Shown: positions 8,022 through 17,664 of the stretch, in pieces
Position numbering within the stretch: position 1 is the stretch's first letter
Layout of the letters: every line of letters starts with the position of its first letter
Assembly: GCF_041821085.1 (NCBI RefSeq)
Contig: NZ_JBGUAZ010000006.1
Coordinates: 124,001 to 188,000 of the forward strand
Direction: 5' to 3'
Source of the DNA: Natrinema sp. HArc-T2
GTDB taxonomy: Archaea > Halobacteriota > Halobacteria > Halobacteriales > Natrialbaceae
Length of the DNA: 64,000 nucleotides
Made by a program: the position numbers and the translations under genes
Notes under the pieces: model-generated
What the model was told of the DNA's origin: nothing
The model's database searches: none
Seen by the model: only the letters and a program-made list of their open reading frames with translations

Positions 8022-10513
8022 TGAGTGATCTTCCGCCGATGCGGTCGGTCAAGCGGTGGTTGGTAACGACCAACCACAAGGACGTCGGGATTCTGTACCT
8101 CGCGACGTCGCTGTTCTTCCTGATCTTCGGCGGCGTCCTCGCGCTGCTGTTCCGGGCCCACCTGTGGGAATCGGGTGGCCTGATGCTCGGTGGCGAGACG
8201 CTGCTGACGAACGATCAGTACTACCAGTCGGTGACGGGCCATGGACTGATAATGGTCTTCTGGTTCCTCTCACCGATCGCATCCGGCTTCGCGAACTACT
8301 TCGTCCCGCTTCAGATCGGGGCGAAAGACCTCGCGTTCCCACGACTGAACGCCCTGAGTTACTGGTTCTACCTGTTCTCGGGGATCCTGTTCATCATCTC
8401 GTTCTTCCAGGGCGGGTCGTTCTCCGGCGGCTGGACGATGTACGCCCCGCTGAACGTGCCCATGTACACGTCGGTCATGGAAGCAACGGCAGGTGGTAAC
8501 GCCGCGATTCTCGGCGTCGTCCTGTTTACCTTCTCGGTCACGATCGGGACGGTTAACTTCCTGACGACGATGCACCGTTCCCGTGCCGAAGGCATGGGGA
8601 TGTGGAACCTGCCGATGTTCTCCTGGTCGTGGCTACTGACGGCCTGGATGATGCTGTTCGCATTCGCCGCGCTGCTCGCGGCAGTGATGCTGCAGTCGAT
8701 CGACCGACTGTTCCTCACGCAGTACTTCGCAACGAACGAGGGCTCGAGCCTGCTGTGGGCGCACATCTTCTGGTTCTTCGGTCACCCAGAGGTGTACATC
8801 GTCTACTTCCCCGCGCTCGGTGTCCTCTTCGAGACGTTCCAGACGTTCACTGGACGGCGACTGGTCGGCCGCAAGTGGGTCATGATCGCGATGGTTCTCG
8901 TTGCGGTCCAGTCGTTCCTCGTCTGGATGCACCACATGTTCCTGTCGACGATCAACCTCCCGATCAAGACGCTGTTCATGGCGACGACGATCGGGATCTC
9001 GCTGCCCTTCGACCTGATGGTGTTCGCGATGATCTACACCATGATCAAGGGTCGCATTCGGTTTACGACGCCGTTCCTGTTCTCGCTGGGTGCACTCCTG
9101 TTGTTCATCCTCGGCGGGATCACCGGCGTCTTCCTGGGTGCCGTCGTGCTCGACTACGAGTTCCGTGGCACCTACTGGGTCGTCGCGCACTTCCACTACG
9201 TGATGGTCTCCGGTGTCACCGCGCTGATCGGCGGCCTCTACTACTGGTGGCCAAAGATCTCCGGGAAGATGTACTCCGAACGACTCGGGAAGCTCAGCTT
9301 CGCCGTGTACTTCTTCGGCTTTAACCTGCTGTACTTCCCGATGTTCCTTACCTGGGAGACGCCCCGACGTATCTTCCACTACAACGAAAGCGCACAGCTC
9401 TACCACCAGCTCGCAACTGCCGGCGCGTTCGTCCTCGGGCTTGGCTTCCTGCTCGTGTTCGTGACGCTCGCAAAGAGTTTCATCTCGGGTCCCGACGCGC
9501 CCGACAACCCATGGGCGCACTCGCGGACCGCCGAATGGGCGATTCCCTCGCCCCCGCCGCTCGAGAACTGGCCGGATCGGCCAAGCTACGCCAGCGGCAG
9601 CCTCGAGTTCGTCGACGACACGCCGACCGCGACCGACGGTGGTATCGCACAGGGTGCGACTGCCACGGCAACAGCGACCCATGAGGAAGAACACGCCGAT
9701 CACGCCAGCATCTGGCCGTTCGGCATCGGTGTCGCGACGTTCACGTTCTTCCTCGGCCTCAGCGGGATGACGCCGTACGTCTACGACTTCGTCCAGTCTA
9801 ACATCCACAGCGGTGACTTCGTAACTCTGGCCGAGGCACCGCCGAAGAGCGTCGTCTACCCAGCCCTGACCGGGCTCGGGATCGTCCTGCTCGGGATCAC
9901 GCTGTTCCAGTTCGGTCGTGAGCAGTTCACCGCACCTGAGATGGAAGTCGCCGAGCGCTGGCCGTTCGGCGGCATCAACAACGAGAAGCTGGGTGTCTGG
10001 TTCTTCCTGGCATCGGACGTCGTCGTCTTCGGTGCGGCGATCGGCGCGTTCGTCTTCATGCGCCTCAACATGGGCTGGAACAACTGGCATCTCGCTTCCA
10101 TCACCGAAGCAGGACTGTTCAACACCTACGTCCTGTTGACCTCGAGTTTCGCGGTCGTCATCGCACACGTGATGGCAGAACGCGGGAACAAGAAAGGGCT
10201 ACTCGGTGCGCTCACCACGACGGTCCTGCTTGGCTTCGTGTTCATGGGCGTCAAGGCCTTCGAGTACACCAGCAAGTTCGCTGACGGCCACTACTGGTTC
10301 AGTGGTCTCGAGTACTCGATCTACTTCGTGACGACCGGTCTACACGCACTGCACGTCATCCTCGGGCTGTTAATCGCCGGGTTCATGATCTACCGGGTCG
10401 TGACCGTCGACGCCTATCTCGAGGATCATATGCCAGTCGAGTACTTCGGGCTCTACTGGCACTTCGTCGACATCGTGTGGGTCTTCTTGTTCCCACTGTT
10501 CTACCTGATGTAG
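8021..10513 (+). CDS. coxAC: Fused cytochrome c oxidase subunit I + III
   Basis: This 830-residue protein combines catalytic subunit I (about 1-525) and subunit III (about 560-830). Subunit I shows a haem ligand at His74 (VTGHGLIM), the CuB/cross-linked tyrosine motif HPEVY, the HHMF pair and VVAHFHYVMV with the remaining haem ligands. An acidic, Ala/Thr-rich linker (ATATATHEEEHADHA) leads to helices matching subunit III (ending YWHFVDIVWVFLFPLFYL). The protein reduces O2 to water and pumps protons in the cytoplasmic membrane. Fusion of I and III is known in haloarchaea and some bacteria. It is cotranscribed with coxB (1 bp overlap). Confidence 0.96.
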   Translation: MSDLPPMRSVKRWLVTTNHKDVGILYLATSLFFLIFGGVLALLFRAHLWESGGLMLGGETLLTNDQYYQSVTGHGLIMVFWFLSPIASGFANYFVPLQIGAKDLAFPRLNALSYWFYLFSGILFIISFFQGGSFSGGWTMYAPLNVPMYTSVMEATAGGNAAILGVVLFTFSVTIGTVNFLTTMHRSRAEGMGMWNLPMFSWSWLLTAWMMLFAFAALLAAVMLQSIDRLFLTQYFATNEGSSLLWAHIFWFFGHPEVYIVYFPALGVLFETFQTFTGRRLVGRKWVMIAMVLVAVQSFLVWMHHMFLSTINLPIKTLFMATTIGISLPFDLMVFAMIYTMIKGRIRFTTPFLFSLGALLLFILGGITGVFLGAVVLDYEFRGTYWVVAHFHYVMVSGVTALIGGLYYWWPKISGKMYSERLGKLSFAVYFFGFNLLYFPMFLTWETPRRIFHYNESAQLYHQLATAGAFVLGLGFLLVFVTLAKSFISGPDAPDNPWAHSRTAEWAIPSPPPLENWPDRPSYASGSLEFVDDTPTATDGGIAQGATATATATHEEEHADHASIWPFGIGVATFTFFLGLSGMTPYVYDFVQSNIHSGDFVTLAEAPPKSVVYPALTGLGIVLLGITLFQFGREQFTAPEMEVAERWPFGGINNEKLGVWFFLASDVVVFGAAIGAFVFMRLNMGWNNWHLASITEAGLFNTYVLLTSSFAVVIAHVMAERGNKKGLLGALTTTVLLGFVFMGVKAFEYTSKFADGHYWFSGLEYSIYFVTTGLHALHVILGLLIAGFMIYRVVTVDAYLEDHMPVEYFGLYWHFVDIVWVFLFPLFYLM

Positions 10514-10560
10514 CGGCCCGCCGCTACACAGGCTGATTCTCGTTCTCTCACCGTGTTTTT
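10511..10560 (+). terminator. Hairpin plus T-run after coxAC
   Basis: A perfect TAGCGGC-CC-GCCGCTA hairpin (10511-10526) includes the coxAC stop codon, and a T5 run ends at 10560. The spacing of about 30 bases is long for a bacterial-type intrinsic terminator, but a T-rich end fits archaeal termination. Confidence 0.4.
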
Positions 10561-10859
10561 CCCTACAACGCAACGCCAGAAGCGACAGCACCGCTTGACG
10601 GCTCCCGTGACTGTGACGTGACCGTCCCTGACTGGACTCCGACGTCACAGAGTCATAAGCAGGGGCCGACACCGTCGCCGCTACGCAGTGTCTCAACTCG
10701 ATTTGATCGGGAACTCACACCGGGCGACAGTCTGTGCCGTGTCTGATCGTGTGATTGCCATCGAATCGACGAGAGACAGACCAGAACAGCAACTGCACCG
10801 TCGACAGGCGTCTCGATCGTCTCAGAGACAACACGGCTAATAGGGCTGCCAGCTACCGG
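10561..10859. other. Intergenic region, no gene seen
   Basis: About 300 bases lie between the coxAC end and a convergent small gene. I see no coding pattern, tRNA or notable repeat. Confidence 0.4.
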
Positions 10860-11147
10860 CTAGCCGGACCAGACCAGCGCATAAATGAACGTAAACAGGA
10901 AGTAGACCAGAAACACGGAGACGGCTGCCTTGAAGTGAAACGTGAACAGTTCGTACTCCTCGTCGCCGAGTTCCTCCTCGAATGCCTCGTGTTCGTCGTC
11001 GGAGCAGACCTCGTCGTGCTCAACACCGATGTGGAACGTCGCGTATCGCTCGGATCGAAACGGTCGTCCACAGTACGGACAGGTTGTAGCAGGCGTTTCG
11101 TCCGGTGGCACCTCGTACTCCCGCTCGAGCGTTCGGTCGGTTGCCAT
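10860..11147 (-). CDS. Zinc-finger membrane protein (haloarchaeal, cox-associated)
   Basis: This 95-residue protein has an N-terminal half with a C2H2-like finger (CPYCGRPFRSERYATFHIGVEH, Cys pair then two His), an acidic linker (EEELGDEEYE), and a C-terminal membrane helix (AAVSVFLVYFLFTFIYALVW). The ATG at 11147 gives MATDRTLEREYEVPP, a normal haloarchaeal start; an upstream in-frame ATG adds 21 poorly conserved-looking residues. Its position among cox genes suggests a helper role in oxidase assembly or metal handling, but that is inference only. Confidence 0.75.
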   Translation of the reverse strand: MATDRTLEREYEVPPDETPATTCPYCGRPFRSERYATFHIGVEHDEVCSDDEHEAFEEELGDEEYELFTFHFKAAVSVFLVYFLFTFIYALVWSG

Positions 11148-11273
11148 TCGATCGACTATTATTGGAGTGTGAGGAAGTGTTTGCCGGTTCGACACGCTGG
11201 TTAAGCACACGTGGACAGCACCAGTGACGGGAGACCGTCGAGGCGTGAGGCGTGGTTATAGATCGAGTCTGCC

Positions 11274-12677
11274 TTAGCCCGGGACGTACGGCGGACTCAT
11301 CGTCCCTTGGGAGACGAGATAGAGACTTGCCATTGTGAAAAAGATCATCACGACGATGAGGGGATACTGGCTCCTGATCGCCTGAAGCTTCCCTGGGAAG
11401 AGTTCGAACGAGACGGTGTGTGAGACCCACACCGCGAGGATGTGGCCGACCAGAATACCGGCAATTTCGATGTACCCGAACCAGCCCGGCACCACGTACT
11501 GGGTCGGATTCGGCGGCGGAGAAAGCGGCGATGCGAGCGCGCCGACGAGCGCTGGCCATAGCGCGATCGCAAAGCCGATGTAGTGGGCAAAGTGGTAGCC
11601 GGCCGCGATCGCGAGCAGCGGTGCGGCAAACCGGAGTCCGAGGTACTCACGGGAGAGATACGTCTCGGCCCGCTCACGAGTCCGGTCGATTGCGCCCCAA
11701 TACACCTTCCAGAACAGAGCGAAGCCACCAACGAGCAAGAACAGATAGACCAGCACTGGCGGCACGCCAAGCCCGACGAGAGCTTCGACCGTCCGAACCC
11801 CAGCCGGCGTGACGATGAACCCGCTGTAGGTCAGCTCCCAGACCAGCGCGAGCACGAAGGCCACCAGCGAGGTATCAGTGATCACGTCGTCTTCGCCCAG
11901 TTTCGACCCGGGATAACGGAACTCAAGCCCGTCATCGGTCCGCTGGATCGGCGCGACGGCGCTGTAGAGGCGAAACCACAGCGAAAGCGGATCACCGCGT
12001 CGGAACCACGTCTCTGGTGAGAAGATAACCGCACTCGAGATCGTAAACAGCGAATACATGACGAGTATCAGCGCCAGCACGGTCGCCGAAGTGGTCAGGG
12101 GAGCGACGACCTCGAGCCAAATGAACGTCAACAGCGCCACGACGGCGGGCCAGGAACCAAAGGCTGGCGGGTACGTTTCGAAGTCGTTGGGGAGCGCTGC
12201 AGCGATGCGTCGCCACGGGTTGAGCGCCGGCCACGGGTTGCCGACGGTGTACGCAAAGATCGTCAGCAGCGCCCGTCCTCCGACGAACGTTGCCAGCACA
12301 GTCACGCTGACCAGCCCGATAGCTGGACCAACGAACCCGGCAACGAGGATGATCGCGAGCCCGAGCAGACCGATCACACCGAACAGCCGCGAGCCCGCAA
12401 CACGGAGGCGATCAGTCGTCGCTTCGAGCGTTCGGTCGTGGTAGGTTCCGATCATGTCGCGATCGGTAACGAGCATTGTCAACAGTGCTGATGCGCCGAC
12501 GGTACCGCCGCCAGTTGCGAGGTACAACCATGTTGGGATGGATACATTGCTACTCCCCCCCATGAGTCCAGAGGCAGTCATGCTCGCAGCGACGACACCG
12601 GTGCCCGCGGCAAGGATTACGAGCGCGAACACGACGCCGATACTGGCTCGGCGAACGAGAGCCGAACGTCTACTCAT
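11274..12677 (-). CDS. Polytopic membrane protein of unknown function in the cox cluster
   Basis: This 467-residue protein from the ATG at 12677 (MSRRSALVRRASIG) has around eleven to twelve hydrophobic segments, beginning near residues 12-32. It resembles no transporter family that I can name with confidence. Conserved-looking features are FWKVYWGAIDRTRER in a loop and an aromatic, His-containing AAGYHFAHYIGFAI helix, which could hold a metal or haem. It is convergent to coxAC and divergent from the small subunit IV gene, so it probably has its own promoter. An assembly or haem-related role would fit the neighbourhood but is unproven. Confidence 0.75.
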   Translation of the reverse strand: MSRRSALVRRASIGVVFALVILAAGTGVVAASMTASGLMGGSSNVSIPTWLYLATGGGTVGASALLTMLVTDRDMIGTYHDRTLEATTDRLRVAGSRLFGVIGLLGLAIILVAGFVGPAIGLVSVTVLATFVGGRALLTIFAYTVGNPWPALNPWRRIAAALPNDFETYPPAFGSWPAVVALLTFIWLEVVAPLTTSATVLALILVMYSLFTISSAVIFSPETWFRRGDPLSLWFRLYSAVAPIQRTDDGLEFRYPGSKLGEDDVITDTSLVAFVLALVWELTYSGFIVTPAGVRTVEALVGLGVPPVLVYLFLLVGGFALFWKVYWGAIDRTRERAETYLSREYLGLRFAAPLLAIAAGYHFAHYIGFAIALWPALVGALASPLSPPPNPTQYVVPGWFGYIEIAGILVGHILAVWVSHTVSFELFPGKLQAIRSQYPLIVVMIFFTMASLYLVSQGTMSPPYVPG

Positions 12678-12781
12678 TGCCGGCCCTTCGAACCGGCGTT
12701 GCATCTACGTGTCGCTTCTGTATGGCCGTGGACGGACTCGCGTTCGTGACGGGTGGTCCCCGAGCGATCGTATGGGGAAGC

Positions 12782-12787
12782 TATAAG
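12782..12787 (+). promoter_or_regulatory. TATA box of the subunit IV-like gene
   Basis: TATAAG lies 26 bp before the chosen ATG at 12813. This spacing fits a leaderless haloarchaeal transcript and decides the start against an upstream in-frame ATG at 12753. Confidence 0.6.
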
Positions 12788-12812
12788 TATCCGTCCCCCA
12801 CATTCCCCACCA

Positions 12813-13076
12813 ATGGCGAGTATTCGGAACTACGCATTGATTTACGTGGCACTGGTACTGCTGGCTACGGGGAAGTTCGTCTTCTTCCACTTCGACTTCT
12901 TCACCTACACGATGGCAGTAGGCGGCACGCTGGTGCTGGCAGCCATCAAGGTCGGACTGATCGCCGGGTACTTCCAGCACCTCAAATACGAGCCACGGGC
13001 GGTCACCTACACGATGGCTGTTGCGGCGTTTATGGTCGTCCTGCTCACCCTCGCAGCAGGCTACTCGATCCAGTAA
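12813..13076 (+). CDS. coxD: Cytochrome c oxidase subunit IV-like membrane protein
   Basis: This 87-residue protein has three hydrophobic segments, beginning MASIRNYALIYVALVLLATG, then YTMAVGGTLVLAAIKVGLIAGYF and YTMAVAAFMVVLLTLAAGYSI. The centre contains the conserved AAIKVGLIAGYFQHLKYEP, a hallmark of the prokaryotic COX4 family (FxHL after the second helix). It is the small accessory subunit of the oxidase encoded by coxB and coxAC nearby. A TATA box 26 bp upstream supports this start. Confidence 0.85.
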   Translation: MASIRNYALIYVALVLLATGKFVFFHFDFFTYTMAVGGTLVLAAIKVGLIAGYFQHLKYEPRAVTYTMAVAAFMVVLLTLAAGYSIQ

Positions 13077-13443
13077 CGTCCCAGCCGTCGACGTGACTGC
13101 CGTACTTGGCCTATTCTCGCCTCGTCTATCGATTTCACTGACCGACGAGTGTGCCGTCTGCCGTCTCACGACGTTTTGGTGATCGATGTCTGGAAGCGAC
13201 GCTCGCTGTTCGAGCGATCGCGCCACGTCTCGAGCGGACCGGGATGCATAGCCGGGAGACGCGACTGTCGAATACGTCGAGCGTCGGTTTGCAGCCGAGA
13301 CACTCACAGCACAGTCGACGTCTTCAGCAACGCTCCCTCAGCGATCGTCGTCACTGATCGTCAGTATCCCTGATCACACACACTAATCCCGCGATCGGTG
13401 TGTCACTCGGTCCAGTTGTTCCGATAGAACGACACCCAGTTGC
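13077..13443. other. Intergenic region, no gene seen
   Basis: These 367 bases between two convergent genes show no recognisable coding pattern in either direction and no clear hairpin array. Short open frames here lack haloarchaeal acidic composition. Confidence 0.4.
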
Positions 13444-13866
13444 TCACACGTCGACGAGCCAGATACGAACCGACGACGGGAGTTCATACACCTCGAGAAA
13501 GACGTCGTCGATAAACTGGGCGATCCGGTTTGGATCCGCCTTTGCGCTGATCCGAACGTTGGTCCCCTCGGCGTCGTCGGGTCGCGTCAGGTCGTCGATT
13601 TTGAACGCCGGAAAGTCCTCGAGCAGCCCCTTCAGCGCCTCGAGTTCTACATCGCTGCAGTCGAGATTGATCGTTCCGTCACCGAACTGGACCCATGGCA
13701 CGCCCAGCTCCGCGCTGGACTGTGCGTCCGAGTCATCGCTGTCGTCGTGGGCGGTGTCGTCCGCCTCGAGCGTCAGGAAGGCACTTGCGCGTTCGCGATG
13801 TGCCGTAATCGCGTCGACGTACAGTTTCCGTCGTTCGGCGGGCGCAGACGCATCGAAGCGAGTCAT
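13444..13866 (-). CDS. Conserved haloarchaeal protein of unknown function
   Basis: This 140-residue acidic soluble protein starts [20 protein letters not shown], has an Asp/Ser-rich insertion ([16 protein letters not shown]) and a C-terminal alpha/beta part ([27 protein letters not shown]) that looks like a small ferredoxin-like fold. I do not recognise a function. It is divergent from adk with a 58 bp spacer holding back-to-back promoter-like AT stretches, a placement that may be constant among relatives. Confidence 0.75.
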   Translation of the reverse strand: MTRFDASAPAERRKLYVDAITAHRERASAFLTLEADDTAHDDSDDSDAQSSAELGVPWVQFGDGTINLDCSDVELEALKGLLEDFPAFKIDDLTRPDDAEGTNVRISAKADPNRIAQFIDDVFLEVYELPSSVRIWLVDV

Positions 13867-13924
13867 AGTAGAGAGACGTGCTCGATTCTTTAAGCCTTTA
13901 TGTGATGGGCATGAACGGTGCCAT

Positions 13925-14560
13925 ATGGCACAGCCACGAATTCTGATCCTGGGCGCACCCGGGGCAGGGAAGGGGACTCAGAGTGCAAAGATCATCGAGG
14001 AGTTCGACGTCGACCACATCACCACCGGTGACGCGCTTCGGAACAACAAGGAGATGGACATCTCCGATATGGACACCGAGTACGACACGCCGGGTGAATA
14101 CATGGATCAGGGCGAACTCGTCCCCGACGAGGTCGTCAACGCCATCGTCGACGAGGCACTCACTCAGGCCGACGGCTTCGTCCTCGACGGCTATCCGCGT
14201 AACTTAGAGCAGGCCGAAGAACTCGAGGGCATGACCGATCTGGACCTTGCACTCTACCTCGAGGTCGGCGAAGAGGAACTCGTCCACCGACTGACGGGCC
14301 GCCGGATGGACCCCGAGACGGGCGACATCTACCACGTCGAGTACAACCCACCGGAGGACCCCGAAGTCGAAGAACGACTCGTCCAGCGCGACGACGACAC
14401 CGAAGAAACTGTCCGCGAACGACTGTCGGTCTTCCACGAGAACACCGAGCCGGTCATCGAGTATTACGACGAGCAGGGTGACTTAGAGCGTGTTGACGGT
14501 GAACAGGCACCCGACGAGGTCTGGGAGGACGTGAAGGCGACGATCGAAGACGCAGCGTAA
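13925..14560 (+). CDS. adk: Adenylate kinase
   Basis: This 211-residue protein interconverts AMP + ATP and 2 ADP in the cytoplasm. It has the P-loop GAPGAGKGT (10-18), an AMP-binding core (TTGDALR), DGYPRN, and the LID-type segment ([19 protein letters not shown]) of the long bacterial-type enzyme without zinc cysteines. The start follows a TTTAAG-rich promoter stretch at about 13890-13900; upstream in-frame extension would run into the divergent gene. In archaea adk usually follows secY; here a cox cluster separates them. Confidence 0.95.
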   Translation: MAQPRILILGAPGAGKGTQSAKIIEEFDVDHITTGDALRNNKEMDISDMDTEYDTPGEYMDQGELVPDEVVNAIVDEALTQADGFVLDGYPRNLEQAEELEGMTDLDLALYLEVGEEELVHRLTGRRMDPETGDIYHVEYNPPEDPEVEERLVQRDDDTEETVRERLSVFHENTEPVIEYYDEQGDLERVDGEQAPDEVWEDVKATIEDAA

Positions 14561-14564
14561 CTGA

Positions 14565-16271
14565 TCAGGTGTTTTTTACCTCGAGTTCGTGAACGGCGAC
14601 GTTCAGGTACGTAATATCCGGTGGAAATACCGGCCCTTCAGGGTAGATATTGGGTTCGAATCCCTCGAGTTTTTCGTCATATTCGAATTCGATGTTTCCA
14701 CCACCATGTTGTGTCCACAGTGAAGACGAAACGATAGAGCCGTCAAAATCAGCATTCGAATCGATACAGACTTGATACCCACATGATGTATCGCTGAAGT
14801 CCTCATCGCTTGGTGCGTAAATCACACCTTCGTAGTAAGCACCACCGTTTCCAGAACTGCCAGTACTGCCCTCATTCCCTGAACTGCCAGTACTGCTCTC
14901 ATTCCCTGAACTGCCAGTACTGCCCTCATTCCCTGAACTGCCAGTACTGCCCTCATTCCCAGAATTACCGGGATTGTCTTCAGAATTACCGGGGCTAGCG
15001 GCTGCTACTACTCTACTGTTCCAACTTCCGCTTCCAGAACTACTACCTCTGTTCGATTGTCCGATCCTAACAGAAGTTTGGGGTGTACCATATAGTTGCA
15101 GTTGGGCAGCATTCACATCAACATTTGGCTCACAGGGGCTAACACACATATCCCCACGAACGTCGACATCACCTGTCGTATAGATTTTCAGAGCACGATC
15201 TGGACCCGACCCAGTCGACCAGTTTTTGACTTCGAGCGTACCATCCACAGAGGTATTACCATCAACGACAACAGTCGCATTTCCGTTACGCAAATCAAAC
15301 GTGGCAGTATTGTCAACATCTATTTCATCAACCAAGTACGTGCCTTTCGTATACGTATATCCACCATTGATTGCACTAACACTATCATTCCAGTCATCAC
15401 TAGAATCCGCCTGTTCGACAAGTGATCCAATCAACCCACCAATCTGTGTCATTCCCTCTACAATATTTATTTCATCATCGTCAATATGGTCGCCATTGTC
15501 CTCGATTGTGCCTGACACTGTGACACCAGTATCGAACGCTGCGTCGATATCTGTTCTTCCGAGCTCAACTTTCACATAGTTTTCACTAGTGTTATATTCG
15601 GTAACTGCTGCGTCTTCTACTTCATCTTCGAAATATAACTTCCAACCGCGATGGTATTTACTAGTAATTTCGAGTGTGACCGTGTCGTTCTCGACGAACG
15701 GCTCAGGTGGACCTGAATTGGATGTGTTTTTATAGCCAATAGTTACTTCGCCTGAACTAAGTTCTTTATCGCCAGTGATTTTAGTCACAGGCAACCAGAG
15801 TGTCTGGTCATCAGAATTGTAGGAGAACGACGGTTGCGATATCATACGAGTCTGATTACCGGTCTCGCGCCAGACAGCGCCAGCCTGATAAGCGACGATA
15901 CTGCCATCATCGCCCTCGTACTCAATCGATCCCATTGTAAGATTCTCTATTTCAGTACTGCTTCTCTTGATTACAATGTTCCCCGACGCAGTTCGTGTGA
16001 CTGCACCACTGCCAGCGACGTCGAATGTGATCGCTCGCGACGCATCTTGGTCTGCCGAGACGGTCGACATCTGTTGACTCAATTCGATAAACGACTGTTC
16101 GATCCGCTCGTTTTTCGACTGTTGTTCGGCGTTGTCCATCATGTTGCCGCCAACGAGCAACAGCCCGACGCTGACGGCAGCGACCATCCCGATCAGCAAC
16201 ACGAGCCCGAGCAGTGCGGCTTGTCCGCGGTCCGACGGACGAACGGCTCCGCCATTACGTCGTGGTCCCAT
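14565..16271 (-). CDS. Pilin-like secreted/surface protein with Ser/Gly/Asn repeats
   Basis: This 568-residue protein has a short basic N-terminus followed by DRGQAALLGLVLLIGMVAAVS, the hydrophobic segment layout of haloarchaeal type IV pilin-like proteins processed by a prepilin peptidase just before it. The extracellular part is acidic and Thr/Ser-rich; residues near 440-480 hold a perfect 9-residue repeat (SGNEGSTGS, 4 to 5 copies) and a later Cys pair (CGYQVC). The base composition is clearly more AT-rich than the neighbours and strand-flanking TATA (TTATAAGG, about 16300) suits a start at 16271. It sits inside an otherwise housekeeping row, so acquisition by transfer or fast surface diversification is likely. 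Confidence 0.8.
   Translation of the reverse strand: MGPRRNGGAVRPSDRGQAALLGLVLLIGMVAAVSVGLLLVGGNMMDNAEQQSKNERIEQSFIELSQQMSTVSADQDASRAITFDVAGSGAVTRTASGNIVIKRSSTEIENLTMGSIEYEGDDGSIVAYQAGAVWRETGNQTRMISQPSFSYNSDDQTLWLPVTKITGDKELSSGEVTIGYKNTSNSGPPEPFVENDTVTLEITSKYHRGWKLYFEDEVEDAAVTEYNTSENYVKVELGRTDIDAAFDTGVTVSGTIEDNGDHIDDDEINIVEGMTQIGGLIGSLVEQADSSDDWNDSVSAINGGYTYTKGTYLVDEIDVDNTATFDLRNGNATVVVDGNTSVDGTLEVKNWSTGSGPDRALKIYTTGDVDVRGDMCVSPCEPNVDVNAAQLQLYGTPQTSVRIGQSNRGSSSGSGSWNSRVVAAASPGNSEDNPGNSGNEGSTGSSGNEGSTGSSGNESSTGSSGNEGSTGSSGNGGAYYEGVIYAPSDEDFSDTSCGYQVCIDSNADFDGSIVSSSLWTQHGGGNIEFEYDEKLEGFEPNIYPEGPVFPPDITYLNVAVHELEVKNT
14848..14962 (-). repeat. 27-bp tandem repeat inside the pilin-like gene
   Basis: The unit GAACTGCCAGTACTGCCCTC + ATTCCCT recurs four to five times head to tail with one or two substitutions and encodes the 9-residue SGNEGSTGS module. 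An in-frame period of 27 allows copy-number change by slippage without frameshift. Confidence 0.85.
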
Positions 16272-16533
16272 TTATACAGTCAACTAATTCGGGAATCCTT
16301 ATAATAACTTGTTCGACCGATTAGACAGTTCGTCCCCGCTGTATGTCGGGTGTACAAACAATCACTATCGGTCGAAACGATATTGCGATGTATCGCCGCT
16401 GCTATCCTCGCATGCCGCGACTGGCTGCCGACCGTGACGATCCAGTTGCCGAATCACTGGGATCGAATATCTCCTAACTAACCTATCTCGTAGTCGCGAC
16501 ACGGGTCGAACGCGAACTACCGAAGAAAAACAC

Positions 16534-16540
16534 TTGTATA
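16534..16540 (+). promoter_or_regulatory. TATA-like box before the DUF106 gene
   Basis: TGTATAT lies 25-31 bp upstream of the ATG at 16565, the usual leaderless spacing. Confidence 0.45.
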
Positions 16541-16564
16541 TCGGACGTACCCTAGACCAAGCAG

Positions 16565-17530
16565 ATGACGCGTACAGCCGAGAAGATCGACGCCCTCGTC
16601 CGTGAGGATTCCTCGATGGCGGATGCACTCGAGGCGATCCGCGAGGCAGCCGACAGGAACGGCGGCGAGGTCCAGTGGGCCGACGTCAGCGACGAGCTGA
16701 CGAGCGGTCAGTGGGGGCGGCTGATCGAGAAAGGCGTATTAGTCGACGGCGACGAGGGGTTTGAGATCGCCGATCGCGAGGCCTACGATCGGGCACTCGA
16801 TGGAAACGGTGACGGTGGCGGTGGCGGTGCCGTGGCCAGTGCCGACGTCGATATCGACGATGAGGAGTCGAGCTGGTCGCAGTGGGACAAGATAGCCGGT
16901 ATCGGTGCGCTCCTGTTGATGCCCGGGTACTGGTTCGATTCGATCCGGAACGTCGTGGGCGGGACGATCGATATCGTCCTCGGACCGCTCGATGCGGCGT
17001 TGCCCTTCTATGCCGTGATCCTCTCCGTGGCACTGATCACTGGCCTGTACTCGTCGCTGCTACAGGCGAACCTGATGAACACGGAGGTCATGGGGAAATA
17101 TCAAGAGCGGATGAAAGCCGTCCAGAAGGAGCAAAAAGACCTCCGCAAGCGCAAGAAAGAAGCCGAGGAACGCGGCGCGAGCGAGGCCGAAATCGAACGC
17201 CTCGAGAACGAACTCGAGCAGGTCCGCGAAGAGCAGATGGAGGCCATGGCGGACAACCTCGGGATGTTCAAAGAGCAGTTCCGCCCGATGGTCTGGATCA
17301 TGCTGTTGACGATCCCGCTGTTCCTCTGGATGTACTGGAAGATCCAGTCGGTCGGCCTCAGCGGCGCGGAAGCGACTGCTATCTTGCCGCTCGTCGGCGA
17401 GACCAACTGGCAGGCTGGTCTGGTCGGACCGATGCCGGCCTGGATCGTCTGGTACTTCCTGTGCTCGATGGGCTTCTCGCAACTGCTGCGCAAGTCACTG
17501 AACATCGACATGTCGCCGACGGGCGCCTGA
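16565..17530 (+). CDS. DUF106 / EMC3-TMCO1 family membrane protein (YidC-like insertase)
   Basis: This 321-residue protein has an N-terminal cytosolic winged-helix-like part (about 1-80, LVREDSSMADALEAIREAAD ... GVLVDGDEGFEIADREAYDRAL), a Gly/Asp linker, and three membrane segments (about 140-165, 238-260, 295-315) split by a long charged coiled coil (residues about 175-220: EEAEERGASEAEIERLENEL). This is the archaeal DUF106 layout, thought to insert membrane proteins co-translationally as a Oxa1/YidC relative. The neighbours adk, cmk and cbf5 form the usual archaeal DUF106 context. Confidence 0.9.
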   Translation: MTRTAEKIDALVREDSSMADALEAIREAADRNGGEVQWADVSDELTSGQWGRLIEKGVLVDGDEGFEIADREAYDRALDGNGDGGGGGAVASADVDIDDEESSWSQWDKIAGIGALLLMPGYWFDSIRNVVGGTIDIVLGPLDAALPFYAVILSVALITGLYSSLLQANLMNTEVMGKYQERMKAVQKEQKDLRKRKKEAEERGASEAEIERLENELEQVREEQMEAMADNLGMFKEQFRPMVWIMLLTIPLFLWMYWKIQSVGLSGAEATAILPLVGETNWQAGLVGPMPAWIVWYFLCSMGFSQLLRKSLNIDMSPTGA

Positions 17531-17664
17531 CTGCGCCGGCGGTTCGGCTCGACCACCGCGACGTGTCGTCGGTTCGATCGCTTGGAAGCTGTCGTGTGTG
17601 ACCGCTATCACCGTCGTGCTCGTGGATTCAAAACCCATTTTACCCGTCCGCTCGCAGATCGATT

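Noticed and set aside
8633..10168. Minus-strand 511-codon open frame over coxAC
   Set aside because: Shadow of the cytochrome oxidase gene, with repetitive Glu/Arg/His residues typical of antisense reading.
14848..14962. Possible CRISPR array because of short repeats
   Set aside because: The repeats are adjacent without spacers, have a 27-bp period, and encode a 9-residue repeat in frame.
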